A DNA stretch of 32,200 bases from a bacterium (lineage in GTDB: Bacteria; Actinomycetota; Acidimicrobiia; Spongiisociales; ZC4RG35). Under the pieces are notes generated by a model, which was not told where the DNA came from, made no database searches, and saw only the letters and a program-made list of their open reading frames with translations. A program made the translations under genes and the position numbers. Positions 7,228-14,845 of the stretch are shown in pieces; the first letter of the stretch is position 1; each line of letters begins with the position of its first letter. The DNA lies in assembly GCA_024638655.1 (NCBI GenBank), contig JAHEJW010000005.1, positions 94,155-126,354 of the forward strand. The letters run 5' to 3'.

Positions 7228-8613
7228 TCAGTCCTCCGCCTGTTTCGCGGCTTTCCGCTTCTCGCGCGTCTCAGCGTAGCCGGGGATCTCTTGCTGGCTA
7301 GAACGCTCTACCGCCAGCGAACCGTCGGACACGTCCTGGGTGATCACCGATCCGGCTCCAGTGGTCGCCCTGTTGCCGATTCTCAGCGGGGCCACCAGCA
7401 TCGTGTCTGATCCGATGAATGCGTCGTCACCAATCTCGGTGGGATGCTTGTTCACACCGTCGTAGTTGCACGTGATCGTCCCTGCCCCGATGTTCGTCCT
7501 GGCGCCGATGGTGGCGTCGCCGAGATAGGCCTGGTGGCTTGCCTTGGCATCTTCGCCCAGACTGGTGTTCTTGGTCTCGACGAATGTGCCGATTTTCGAG
7601 CCCTTCTCCATCACGGTCCCGTCGCGCAACGAGGCAAAGGGGCCCACCTGACACGCTTCGCCGACGACGGCCGACCTCAACACCGAATACCACACGGTGG
7701 CACCGGGCCCGATGATCGAATCGACCGCGAACACGTCTGGACCGACAGTGGCTCCGGCCGCCACCGTCGTAGAGCCCTCGAGGTGGACCCCGGGGTAGAT
7801 GCGGGCACCTGGCTCCACCACCACCGACTCGTCGATGTAGGTCCGCTCCGGGTCGAGCATCCACACACCGGACTCCATCAGCTCGGCGTTGATTCGACGC
7901 CGGAGTTCCTTGCCGGCCTGGGCCAGCTGATCCTGAGAGTTGATGCCCATCACCTCCTGAGGAGACGCATTCACTGCCTGCAGTCTGTCACCTTTGGAGA
8001 CGAGAATCCCGACAACATCGGTCAGGTAGTACTCGCCCTGCCGATTGTCGTTTGACACTTCGGCCAGTGCCCCAATGAGAGGTCCGGCCCGAAAGGCGTA
8101 GACGCCCGCGTTTACCTCTCTAATCGAGCGCTGTTCCTCGCTGCAATCGCGCTCCTCGACCACTCCCACGACCGACCCGGATGCGTCTCGAATCACACGG
8201 CCATACCCGGTCGGGTCCTCTAGTACCGAGGTGAGCAGACGGGCGGAGAACTGCCCACCCAACTCGGCGAGGTCCCGGACCAGATCCTTGCTCAACAAGG
8301 GCATGTCCCCGTAGAGGACGATCACCACGTCGTCGTCTTCCAGGTCGAGCACGTCCAGAGCGGCCCTTGTGGCGTGCCCGGTGCCCAGCTGCACTTCCTG
8401 GATTGCGGTTTGCACGTGCTCGGGAAGCATCGGCGCGACCATCTCGGAGCCGTGCCCGACGACCACGACCGTCGAAGTGGGCTCTACAGCCGACGCGGCC
8501 TCAAGCACCCATTGCACCAGAGAACGTCCAGCGGCCAGATGCGCCACTTTTGGGAGTTCCGACATCATCCGCTTGCCCTCACCGGCAGCCAAGATGACGA
8601 CGTGTAGAGACAA
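7228..8613 (-). CDS. glmU: Bifunctional GlmU (GlcNAc-1-P uridyltransferase / GlcN-1-P acetyltransferase)
   Basis: The 461-residue protein makes UDP-GlcNAc for peptidoglycan. The N-terminal uridyltransferase domain has VVILAAGEGKRMMSELPKV, VLYGDMPLL and REVNAGVYAF. The C-terminal left-handed beta-helix has hexapeptide repeats, the acetyltransferase His in KASHQAYLGDA, and GAGTITCNYDGVNKH. The usual GTRM of the nucleotide loop reads GKRM here; the key Arg and the PKV Lys remain, so it is probably active. The TTG start at 8613 has AAAGG 7 bp upstream. The gene follows tRNA-Gln by 22 bp and precedes prs by 1 bp, so the three are probably one transcript. Confidence 0.98.
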   Translation of the reverse strand: MSLHVVILAAGEGKRMMSELPKVAHLAAGRSLVQWVLEAASAVEPTSTVVVVGHGSEMVAPMLPEHVQTAIQEVQLGTGHATRAALDVLDLEDDDVVIVLYGDMPLLSKDLVRDLAELGGQFSARLLTSVLEDPTGYGRVIRDASGSVVGVVEERDCSEEQRSIREVNAGVYAFRAGPLIGALAEVSNDNRQGEYYLTDVVGILVSKGDRLQAVNASPQEVMGINSQDQLAQAGKELRRRINAELMESGVWMLDPERTYIDESVVVEPGARIYPGVHLEGSTTVAAGATVGPDVFAVDSIIGPGATVWYSVLRSAVVGEACQVGPFASLRDGTVMEKGSKIGTFVETKNTSLGEDAKASHQAYLGDATIGARTNIGAGTITCNYDGVNKHPTEIGDDAFIGSDTMLVAPLRIGNRATTGAGSVITQDVSDGSLAVERSSQQEIPGYAETREKRKAAKQAED

Positions 8614-8635
8614 ACTCTGCCTTTCTCGGTACTTG

Positions 8636-8707
8636 CTGGGGGGGCAGGACTCGAACCCGCACTAACAGGACCAAAACCTGCCGTGCTACCAGTTACACCA
8701 CCCCCCA
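8636..8707 (-). tRNA. tRNA-Gln (anticodon TTG)
   Basis: Read on the minus strand, the 72 nt fold as a full cloverleaf: acceptor TGGGGGG/CCCCCCA, D stem GTGT/GCAC, anticodon stem GCAGG/CCTGT with loop TTTTGGT (anticodon TTG at loop positions 3-5), a 4-nt variable loop, and T stem GCGGG/CCTGC with loop TTCGAGT. The U1-A72 pair and discriminator G are typical of glutamine tRNA. CCA is not encoded (CAA follows). It lies between ispE and glmU in the same direction. Confidence 0.97.
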
Positions 8708-8853
8708 AAAGGTGGGTTACAACCCCAGGCTACAGGCGACCACCGACGAACCCGCACCAACAGGACCACAGTGACTCAAAGAGGCTGCCGTGCTACCAGT
8801 CACACCACCCCCCAAAAGGTGGGTTACAACCCCCGGCTACAGGCGACCACCCA
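8652..8853 (-). repeat. Imperfect tandem duplication covering most of tRNA-Gln and its upstream region
   Basis: Unit 1 (8652-8746, 95 bp) holds tRNA-Gln from its 5' end to the T loop, plus the upstream sequence. Unit 2 (8747-8853, about 107 bp) repeats it closely, including the shared AAAAGGTGGGTTACAACCCC and GCTACAGGCGACCAC blocks. The main difference is a 12-bp net insertion in the anticodon region of unit 2. Sequence just beyond unit 2 (CCACCAACCCACAC) resembles a decayed start of a third unit. The array fills nearly the whole gap between ispE and the real tRNA. Confidence 0.9.
8747..8815 (-). pseudogene. tRNA-Gln pseudogene (expanded anticodon loop, no 3' acceptor)
   Basis: The minus strand starts TGGGGGGTGGTGTGACTGG, keeping a good 5' acceptor strand, D arm and the first half of the anticodon stem. 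The anticodon loop is then replaced by a longer insert (CCTCTTTGAGTCACTGT in place of GTTTT). After GCGGGTTCG the 3' half of the T stem and the acceptor strand are missing and the next repeat unit begins. It cannot form a standard tRNA. It is probably a relic of the tandem duplication, though it would be transcribed with the real tRNA. Confidence 0.8.
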
Positions 8854-8864
8854 CCAACCCACAC

Positions 8865-9704
8865 TCAAACGCGGGTCACACCACGATCCCGCAGATCCAC
8901 ACCACGGGCCACCGCACACATCTCACCAACGCCCGAGGCTGCATCCCGGGCCTCGTCGACAGTGGCGAAATAGCCGAAACAAGCCGAGCCCGAGCCCGTC
9001 ATGCACACCGCCGTCCCCCAGACCGAGCGGAGATCCGCCATGAAATCGCCGAGCACGGGCTCGATGTCGAGTGCGGCGGGCAAGAGGTCGTTTCTCATCG
9101 GCATCCCACCACGGAGCACGGGAGGCAGCAGGTGCTCGGGAACCGCTTCGCCCTCCGGCCCTTCCAACTGGTCCCAACGTCCGTAGACCTCTCCCGTGTC
9201 GAGACCGAAGTTGGGCTGAGCGACTGCGACGGCGAACCCTGTCAAGCTCGGGATTGGCTCGACCTCCTCGCCGAAGCCGGTCATTCGCACAGTCCCCCCA
9301 GTCAGGAACAACGGAACATCACTTCCGACCCGCTCGCCTATCGCTCTGACATCGGGCGAGCCGCCTGCGATTTCTGCGGCGGCGAGTAGAACCGCTGCGG
9401 CGTCGGAGCTGCCCCCTCCCAGTCCGGCCGCTATCGGCAGGTCTTTGTTCAGGACGATTCGAAGAGGCGGAACGTCGAACACCGACCTGGCCTGACGCAA
9501 GGCGGTGAGAATCAGGTTGTCGTCGGTCGGGACGGCGAGACCTCTCACCTCCAGAGAATCCGGAGGCTCATCTGTGGCCACCTCGATGCGATCACACCAA
9601 TCGATCGTCTGAACGATGGAATCGAGGGGATGACGCCCTCCCCCAACCGGCGGAGACACGTGGAGACTGAGATTCAGCTTGCCCGGAGCTTCATAGGTCA
9701 TCAT
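8865..9704 (-). CDS. ispE: 4-diphosphocytidyl-2-C-methyl-D-erythritol kinase
   Basis: The 279-residue protein is a GHMP kinase of the MEP isoprenoid pathway, phosphorylating CDP-methylerythritol. It has the substrate-binding start YEAPGKLNLSLHV, the ATP loop PIAAGLGGGSSDAAA and the C-terminal motif VCMTGSGSACFGYF. Length fits the family. The ATG at 9704 overlaps the rsmA stop by 4 bp (ATGA). The tRNA-Gln repeat array lies directly downstream in the same direction. Confidence 0.97.
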   Translation of the reverse strand: MMTYEAPGKLNLSLHVSPPVGGGRHPLDSIVQTIDWCDRIEVATDEPPDSLEVRGLAVPTDDNLILTALRQARSVFDVPPLRIVLNKDLPIAAGLGGGSSDAAAVLLAAAEIAGGSPDVRAIGERVGSDVPLFLTGGTVRMTGFGEEVEPIPSLTGFAVAVAQPNFGLDTGEVYGRWDQLEGPEGEAVPEHLLPPVLRGGMPMRNDLLPAALDIEPVLGDFMADLRSVWGTAVCMTGSGSACFGYFATVDEARDAASGVGEMCAVARGVDLRDRGVTRV

Positions 9705-10510
9705 GACGTGATCCGCGCCAGGCGTAGGTAGTCGGTCGGAGTCAGCTTCTCCGCTCGTGCAGCAGGATCGATCCCCGCTTCACCCAGCGCCGCGACAGGG
9801 TCTTCGAGAAGATCAGCCAGAGACCTCCTCAGCATCTTCCGGCGCTGACCGAACCCGGCCCGGGCCAGCTGGATAGCTCGGTCGGCTTCGGGAGGCGCCT
9901 CCACTCGATCCAGAACCACGACGGCCGACTCGACACGCGGCGGCGGAACGAACAAGTGGGGCGCCACGCGAAACGCCACCTCACCGCGAGCATGGATCTG
10001 AGTCACCACGGAAGGGAGCCCGTACTCGGACGTTCCCGCATCGGCCACCAGCCTCTCGGCCACCTCTCGCTGCATCATCACAACGAAGCGGCTGATGCCG
10101 GGTGCGCAACGCAAGGCATCCATCAGCAGCGGCGTACCGACGTTGTACGGCAGATTGGCAACCATCACCCATGACCCCGGACCGAGAGCTTCGGCGAGGT
10201 CCACGTCGGTTATGTCCTCGAAGCGGAGCTCCACGTCCACACCAGCTGTGACCGTTTCCAGGACCGGCCTGAGGCGCTGATCGACCTCGTATGCAACGAC
10301 ACGCGCCCCGGCCGTGGCCAACGCCAAGGTGAGTGTCCCGGTCCCGGCACCAACCTCGACCACCTGATCACGAGCACCGACCCCGGCGATAGACACGATC
10401 TTTCGGGTCACGTTCCCGTCGGCTAGGAAGTGCTGGCCGAGTCGGTGCACGGGTTGCAGTCCATGCTCGGCGAGCAAGCGAGAGATCTCCGTCCGCGTCT
10501 GAGCGCTCAC
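9701..10510 (-). CDS. rsmA: 16S rRNA dimethyladenosine transferase (m6,2A1518/A1519)
   Basis: The 269-residue protein (KsgA) dimethylates two adjacent adenosines near the 3' end of 16S rRNA. It begins with the family pattern LAEHGLQPVHRLGQHFL, then the SAM-binding motif VVEVGAGTGTLTLALA, the catalytic VANLPYNVGTPLL (NLPY) and LFVPPPRVESAVV. The GTG start at 10510 overlaps the tatD stop by 4 bp (GTGA), and its end overlaps ispE by 4 bp, so tatD-rsmA-ispE are tightly coupled. Confidence 0.97.
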   Translation of the reverse strand: MSAQTRTEISRLLAEHGLQPVHRLGQHFLADGNVTRKIVSIAGVGARDQVVEVGAGTGTLTLALATAGARVVAYEVDQRLRPVLETVTAGVDVELRFEDITDVDLAEALGPGSWVMVANLPYNVGTPLLMDALRCAPGISRFVVMMQREVAERLVADAGTSEYGLPSVVTQIHARGEVAFRVAPHLFVPPPRVESAVVVLDRVEAPPEADRAIQLARAGFGQRRKMLRRSLADLLEDPVAALGEAGIDPAARAEKLTPTDYLRLARITS

Positions 10511-11250
10511 CGGAAGATCCGAAGAGCGTTTTCCGTGGTCACCCGGGCGACATCCTCAGGTGAGCGTCCCCAGATCCGGGCCAATGCCTCACCAACGTGG
10601 GAAACCCACGCCGGCTCATTCCGCTCACCACGGTGTGGAGGGGGTGCCAGATATGGGGTATCGGTCTCGACCAGCGCCCGATCGTCCGGCACCAGCTCGG
10701 CGCCCAGCCTGATCGTCTCGGCAGTGTCGAAACCAATCATCCCCGAGAACGAGAACATCACCCCAAGCTCGAGAAACCTCTTGGTCCACCGGGTGCCACC
10801 GGTCCAGCTGTGAAGGACGGCTCGCCCACCTTCTCCGGACTTCTCGAGGATGTCATAGATGTCGGAGAACGCATCGCGGCAGTGGACAATCAGGGGCTTG
10901 TCGAGCTCGGTGGCCAAGCGGACGTGCTCATTGAAAGACACAATCTGTTCGTCTCTGGGCGAGAGCTCGCGATAGAAGTCGAGGCCAGTCTCCCCGATCG
11001 CCACCGACGACGGCGCCAGTTCCCGAAGGCTTCCGGCCTCCGAGGGCCATTGATCGGCGTCATGAGGGTGGAGCCCACATGTTGCAAAGACCTTTCCCGG
11101 GTACTGGGCGGCGAGATCCAACGCCGCCCGGGAGCTGGCCGCATCCACCCCCGGTACGACCACCCAGTCGACTTGGACGGCACGGTCGAGCAGCTCGGCG
11201 GGGTTTCTCCCGTCGAGCTGGAGATGACAGTGTGTGTCCACCCATTTCAC
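10507..11250 (-). CDS. tatD: TatD family hydrolase (metal-dependent DNase)
   Basis: The 247-residue protein is a TIM-barrel metallohydrolase with the TatD metal ligands: KWVDTHCHLQ at the N terminus, GETGLDFYRELS, IVHCRDAFSDIYD, LHSWTGG and ETDTPYLAPPPHRGERNEP. TatD proteins have metal-dependent exonuclease or deoxyribonuclease activity. I chose GTG at 11250 because family members start next to the DTHCHLQ motif; AGGGAG lies very close upstream, so the next GTG (3 codons in) is also possible. The longer in-frame ATG at 11295 would use most of the gap to the diverging AbrB-like gene. Confidence 0.94.
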   Translation of the reverse strand: MKWVDTHCHLQLDGRNPAELLDRAVQVDWVVVPGVDAASSRAALDLAAQYPGKVFATCGLHPHDADQWPSEAGSLRELAPSSVAIGETGLDFYRELSPRDEQIVSFNEHVRLATELDKPLIVHCRDAFSDIYDILEKSGEGGRAVLHSWTGGTRWTKRFLELGVMFSFSGMIGFDTAETIRLGAELVPDDRALVETDTPYLAPPPHRGERNEPAWVSHVGEALARIWGRSPEDVARVTTENALRIFR

Positions 11251-11315
11251 GCTCCCTGCCGACGGTAATCCCGGACCACACTGCAGTTCTCGCATGGGTA
11301 GGCTCGGCGGTCGGC

Positions 11316-11552
11316 ATGGAGACAGGCATAACCCGCAAGATCGACGACCTCGGCAGAATCGTCATACCCGCCGAGACCAGGCGGATGTTCAACATCCGCG
11401 AAGGCGATCACCTCTTCATCTCGGTAGAGGCGGGCAACATCGTCCTGAGGAAGATGACCGACACCTGCACCTTCTGCGGAACGGACGCGCATGTGAGCCA
11501 GTTCAAAGGGAAGGGTGTCTGCGCCTCCTGTCGTACTCAGCTGAGCCCCTGA
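11316..11552 (+). CDS. AbrB/SpoVT-family DNA-binding protein with C-terminal zinc ribbon
   Basis: The 78-residue protein has an AbrB/MazE swapped-hairpin N terminus, GITRKIDDLGRIVIPAETRR then IREGDHLFISVE, which in this superfamily binds DNA as a dimer. The C terminus has two CxxC pairs, Cys51/Cys54 and Cys69/Cys72 (CTFCG and CASC), likely a zinc ribbon, as in many clostridial AbrB-like proteins. It is probably a transition-state-type regulator, but its targets are unknown. It is the only plus-strand gene in this cluster: it diverges from tatD and its last 16 bp overlap the end of rsmI. Confidence 0.88.
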   Translation: METGITRKIDDLGRIVIPAETRRMFNIREGDHLFISVEAGNIVLRKMTDTCTFCGTDAHVSQFKGKGVCASCRTQLSP

Positions 11553-12370
11553 TCTGCCAGCAGCATCTGATAGATGGCTCGACGGGATACCCCAGACTCC
11601 TCTGAGGCCCGCCGTGCGGCTTCGGACAGCGTCGCCCCCTGCGCGATCATCGACCTGGCCAGCTGGACAGCCTGAGACTCACCCATCCGTGCCGGCTCGC
11701 CGGCTTCGACCACGATGGTGATCTCCCCTCGAATCTCCCCGCTCCAACGCTCGGCTGCTTCCTCGAGCGTGCCTACCCAGACCTCCTCGTGGAGCTTGGT
11801 CATCTCCCTGGTGATCGCGATGCGACGCCGTTCCCCCACGAGGGACATCAGGTCCTCCAAGTCGGCAGCAACACGGTTGGGGCTGGCAAAAAGCACAACC
11901 GGCCGGTCTTCGGAAGCGATTCTCTCCAATCGCGCGGCCCGATCGCGTCCCTGCCTCGGCAGGAATCCTTCGAAGACGAAGCGATCTCCCCCGAAGCCCG
12001 AGAGGGCCAGTGCACTGGTGACGGCAGATGGCCCGGGGACGACCGAGACGGCGAACCCCTCTAGGTGGGCCCTGGCCACGGCTCGTGCTCCGGGATCTGA
12101 AATCGCCGGCATGCCCGCATCCGTGACCAATGCCACGGTCTGACCGTTCTCCAGCGCCGCGATCAGCTCCTCGGCCCGCTTGGCCTCGTTTCCCTCGAAC
12201 ATCGATCGCATCGGGGTAGACGCACCCAAGGCCTCCAGCAGCTTTCCGGTTCGACGCGTGTCTTCTGCGTAGATGACATCGGCCTCACTGAGGGCGGAGC
12301 GGAGCCGATCGCTGACGTCGGCGAGGTTGCCGATCGGTGTCGCACAGACGATGAGTCTTCCCTCAACCAC
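11537..12370 (-). CDS. rsmI: 16S rRNA (cytidine1402-2'-O)-methyltransferase
   Basis: The protein is 277 residues from the GTG at 12370. It has the tetrapyrrole-methylase fold of RsmI: LIVCATPIGNLADVSDR, VIYAEDTRRTGKLLEALG, ALVTDAGMPAISDPG, VVPGPSAVTSALALSG and FVFEGFLPRQGRDR. It 2'-O-methylates C1402 of 16S rRNA. The C-terminal helical region (TLSEAARRASEESGVSRRAI) is usual for the family. GGAGA lies 7-8 bp before the GTG, favouring it over a longer start. The start overlaps the DUF192 stop by 8 bp, and the 3' end overlaps the convergent AbrB-like gene by 16 bp. Confidence 0.95.
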   Translation of the reverse strand: MVEGRLIVCATPIGNLADVSDRLRSALSEADVIYAEDTRRTGKLLEALGASTPMRSMFEGNEAKRAEELIAALENGQTVALVTDAGMPAISDPGARAVARAHLEGFAVSVVPGPSAVTSALALSGFGGDRFVFEGFLPRQGRDRAARLERIASEDRPVVLFASPNRVAADLEDLMSLVGERRRIAITREMTKLHEEVWVGTLEEAAERWSGEIRGEITIVVEAGEPARMGESQAVQLARSMIAQGATLSEAARRASEESGVSRRAIYQMLLADQGLS

Positions 12371-12683
12371 CCTTGATCTCCATTCGCGCACCGATCGGAG
12401 GTGGTGCGACCTCGAGCGGCAATTCGACCACGTAGGAGCATCGGCGGAACCAGATCGCTCTCCATGGTCGAACCGTGGCGTGGGCAATCACCACCAGATC
12501 GGAGCTGAGACCGATCGCCCGGAAGGGTCGCTTCATTCCCAAGGCGTGAACCGAGGAGGTTCGGATGATCAGGGATTCGCCTGGCCCAAGCCGGCGCAGG
12601 CCGGTTAGACGGTCTCCGAAGCTCTCCGCCTCCATCACCGGTTCACATGACCAGTTCTCGGCCTGGAGTCGAATACGCCTCAT
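12363..12683 (-). CDS. DUF192 family protein
   Basis: The 106-residue protein has the DUF192 core: LIIRTSSVHALGMKRPF, then AIGLSSDLVVIAHATVRPW. The family is small, often exported and of unknown function; this one has no clear signal peptide, so it may be cytoplasmic. It overlaps the start of rsmI by 8 bp and is probably co-transcribed with it. It lies 44 bp downstream of the lipoprotein gene on the same strand. Confidence 0.85.
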   Translation of the reverse strand: MRRIRLQAENWSCEPVMEAESFGDRLTGLRRLGPGESLIIRTSSVHALGMKRPFRAIGLSSDLVVIAHATVRPWRAIWFRRCSYVVELPLEVAPPPIGARMEIKGG

Positions 12684-12727
12684 TCTTCGGAAACTAGGGC
12701 GTGAGGGCGGTTCGGAGAAGCCCGTCG

Positions 12728-14047
12728 TCAGGTGAGCCCGATGGTGTCTCGAATCAGCTCCCCGACCGCAGTCACATCCGCGGCTATGAAGTAGAGCAGA
12801 CCGTCTTCGATATCCACCCAGACGAAGTCCTCCTCGGGCACCGAGGAACGGGCAAAGTCGAGGAGAGCCTGGCGGAGCTCCTCCACGTCGTTGTCGGTGT
12901 CACCTTCGAAGACCAACAAGAAGGCGGCGTTGGTGCCATCGAACCACTGGCGGTAGCTGTCCCCACCCCAACCGTCACTGGCGACGGCCGCAGCGTCCGT
13001 GCCGAGAACCTGGTCGAGGATTATCCGGAAACCGGCCTCGCCCCAGACCGAGGTGCGCTCCAATGTGTAACCACCAAGCGTCAGATCCGGGATCGGCACC
13101 GCCCGGGGGAGGTCCCGCTGATAGTCCGCCGGCGTGATGACTTGCTCGGTCGATCCGGGCAGCTCGAGCATCAGGGTGTATGCCTCGTTGACCGCCTCCC
13201 AACCCCCGTCCTGGAAGAGGGCCTGGGCAAAGGAAAGACCGCTGTCATAGGGGAACAGCAGACTCTGGGCGAGGAACTCCGGTGCGTCGTCCAAGGCACT
13301 GCTGTCGATCTCGAGCGACTCGGCGACGAACTCGCCCAACTCCCTCTGTGAGAGACCTCGCAACCACATCACCTGGGCGAGGGTCGCGTCGCCTTCGATC
13401 AGGGCCTGATAGGCCGCTGCCTGATCAAGTCTCTCCTCGTCGAACATCGCCTGGTAGTCGTCGTTGAAGTCGAAGTGCTGATCGGTGAGGGCATGGACGA
13501 GCTCGTGGACCATAGTGCTCCGCTCCACGACGGACAGCTCCCCTTCCCTCGCCCTGATGACGACCTCGTCCGCCTCGGGGTCGTAGACCCCTGCCACCTG
13601 CTCACCGTAGAGCTCGAGAAGGAGACCCTCGAAGTCGGTGTCCGGGTCGAGCAGGCCGAGCAACTTGTACAGGGCTTCGTCGGCGGGGAAGTCTTCGGAC
13701 TCTTCCTCGATGTCATCCCTGATCCGTTGTTCGAGCTGCTCGGGGGTGACCACCAGAATGCGGGGTGTGGAAAGGAAAGGAAGACCCCTCACCTCTTCGG
13801 CCTCCTCGAAGAGAACCTCGAGCTGTGCGAGCGCCTCGGGAGGCAGGTCGACACCCGTCAGGTCGATCTCCGTGCTGGTCGTCGTAGCGGGGCTCGTGGT
13901 CGAGGTGCCGGCATCGGCTGTCGTGGTCGGCGACGCCATCGAGGAAGCTGGATTCGGCGCGGTCGAAGTGGTCTCGGACGAGCCGGTGTCGCACGCGGCG
14001 AGCGCGAGCGCCAAGACGATGAGGACTACGAGACCTCGGTGGACCAT
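12728..14047 (-). CDS. Lipoprotein with HExxH zinc-metallopeptidase site, family unrecognised
   Basis: The 439-residue protein has a lipoprotein signal peptide (VLALALAAC, lipidated Cys19) and a Thr/Ser-rich linker to about residue 62. The folded part contains MVHELVHALTDQHFD (HELVH at 181-185) followed by ALIEGDAT, where Glu218 could be the third zinc ligand as in gluzincins. This suggests a membrane-tethered extracellular zinc peptidase, but I do not recognise a named family and no substrate is evident. It is transcribed away from the neighbouring lipoprotein gene across 102 bp. Confidence 0.82.
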   Translation of the reverse strand: MVHRGLVVLIVLALALAACDTGSSETTSTAPNPASSMASPTTTADAGTSTTSPATTTSTEIDLTGVDLPPEALAQLEVLFEEAEEVRGLPFLSTPRILVVTPEQLEQRIRDDIEEESEDFPADEALYKLLGLLDPDTDFEGLLLELYGEQVAGVYDPEADEVVIRAREGELSVVERSTMVHELVHALTDQHFDFNDDYQAMFDEERLDQAAAYQALIEGDATLAQVMWLRGLSQRELGEFVAESLEIDSSALDDAPEFLAQSLLFPYDSGLSFAQALFQDGGWEAVNEAYTLMLELPGSTEQVITPADYQRDLPRAVPIPDLTLGGYTLERTSVWGEAGFRIILDQVLGTDAAAVASDGWGGDSYRQWFDGTNAAFLLVFEGDTDNDVEELRQALLDFARSSVPEEDFVWVDIEDGLLYFIAADVTAVGELIRDTIGLT

Positions 14048-14149
14048 GATCTGAGCAGGTTATCGGCCCGTCCGGGATAGACCTGACCCTCCAGGGCGGC
14101 ATTAGCCCGGGACTTCCCATACCCTTCTGACGTCCAACGAGAAAGGCCG

Positions 14150-14776
14150 ATGATGCTTTCGTGGCTTCCCCGACGCGGAACGCTGCTGATCCTGCTCACC
14201 GTTGCCTCGCTTTGGATCGCGGCATGCGAGGGCGGCGAGGAGGCGGCCGACGCCGCAGACGTCGCCACGACATCGCAGACCGACGTGGAGGCTCCGCTCG
14301 TGTCCTCGGAGGCCGGAACCGTCGGTTTCCAGGACTTCAGCGAAGGTACTGAGAAGTCCTTTGGGATCTTCGTCTGCATAACGGACGTCGAGGTGGTGAT
14401 CGAGTCGGTCGAAGCCATTTCCGCAGATGGCGACATCGCCATGCTCGGCGCCGTCCTCTACGAAGCTGACGATGCCTTCGTTGGCGCCATCCACGACTTC
14501 CCGCCTCGCGGCCTCGACGAAGACTTCCTCACCGCGATCCCTGGAGCCACCGTCGACACGGCGTGCGACTCCGAGACACGCAGCCAGGTCGTGGTCGGGG
14601 CCAGTCGGACCGGCGCCGGCGGCGGGATGATCGAAGGAATCAGGATCAACTACCAGGGGGGAAGTCTCGACGTCGCCGACTATCGGATCATCCTCTGTGG
14701 CGACGAAGGCGAGTATTGCGACGTCATCGACTCGCGCGCCAATCCCGGAACCGCGGGCGTATACGACGAGTTATGA
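14150..14776 (+). CDS. Lipoprotein of unknown function, probably frameshifted at its C terminus
   Basis: The 208-residue protein begins with a lipoprotein signal peptide (LTVASLWIAAC, Cys26). The rest is an acidic, beta-rich domain with paired Cys (FVCITDVEV, TVDTACDSE, IILCGDEGEYC), typical of a secreted protein. I do not recognise a family. The frame ends at TGA (14774-14776), but the +1 frame from 14772 stays coding-like (YDAGTVESLKMQEYVNGQTL) to a TAG at 14841-14843, 2 bp before the next gene. Removing one T at 14771 or 14772 would join them. The start ATG has AAAGG just upstream. Confidence 0.8.
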   Translation: MMLSWLPRRGTLLILLTVASLWIAACEGGEEAADAADVATTSQTDVEAPLVSSEAGTVGFQDFSEGTEKSFGIFVCITDVEVVIESVEAISADGDIAMLGAVLYEADDAFVGAIHDFPPRGLDEDFLTAIPGATVDTACDSETRSQVVVGASRTGAGGGMIEGIRINYQGGSLDVADYRIILCGDEGEYCDVIDSRANPGTAGVYDEL

Positions 14777-14845
14777 CGCCGGCACGGTCGAATCACTGAA
14801 GATGCAGGAGTACGTCAACGGCCAGACCCTTGGGGTCGCCTAGGC

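Noticed and set aside
6462-7301. Plus-strand open frame of 279 codons
   Set aside because: It lies opposite prs, has His/Arg-rich composition and no recognisable domain.
8683-9389. Plus-strand frames with a repeated LPVTPPPKRWVTTPGYRRPP peptide
   Set aside because: The peptide repeat is the tandem tRNA-Gln duplication translated; the rest is antisense to ispE.
10597-11268. Plus-strand open frame of 223 codons
   Set aside because: It is antisense to tatD, whose metal-site motifs are clear on the minus strand.
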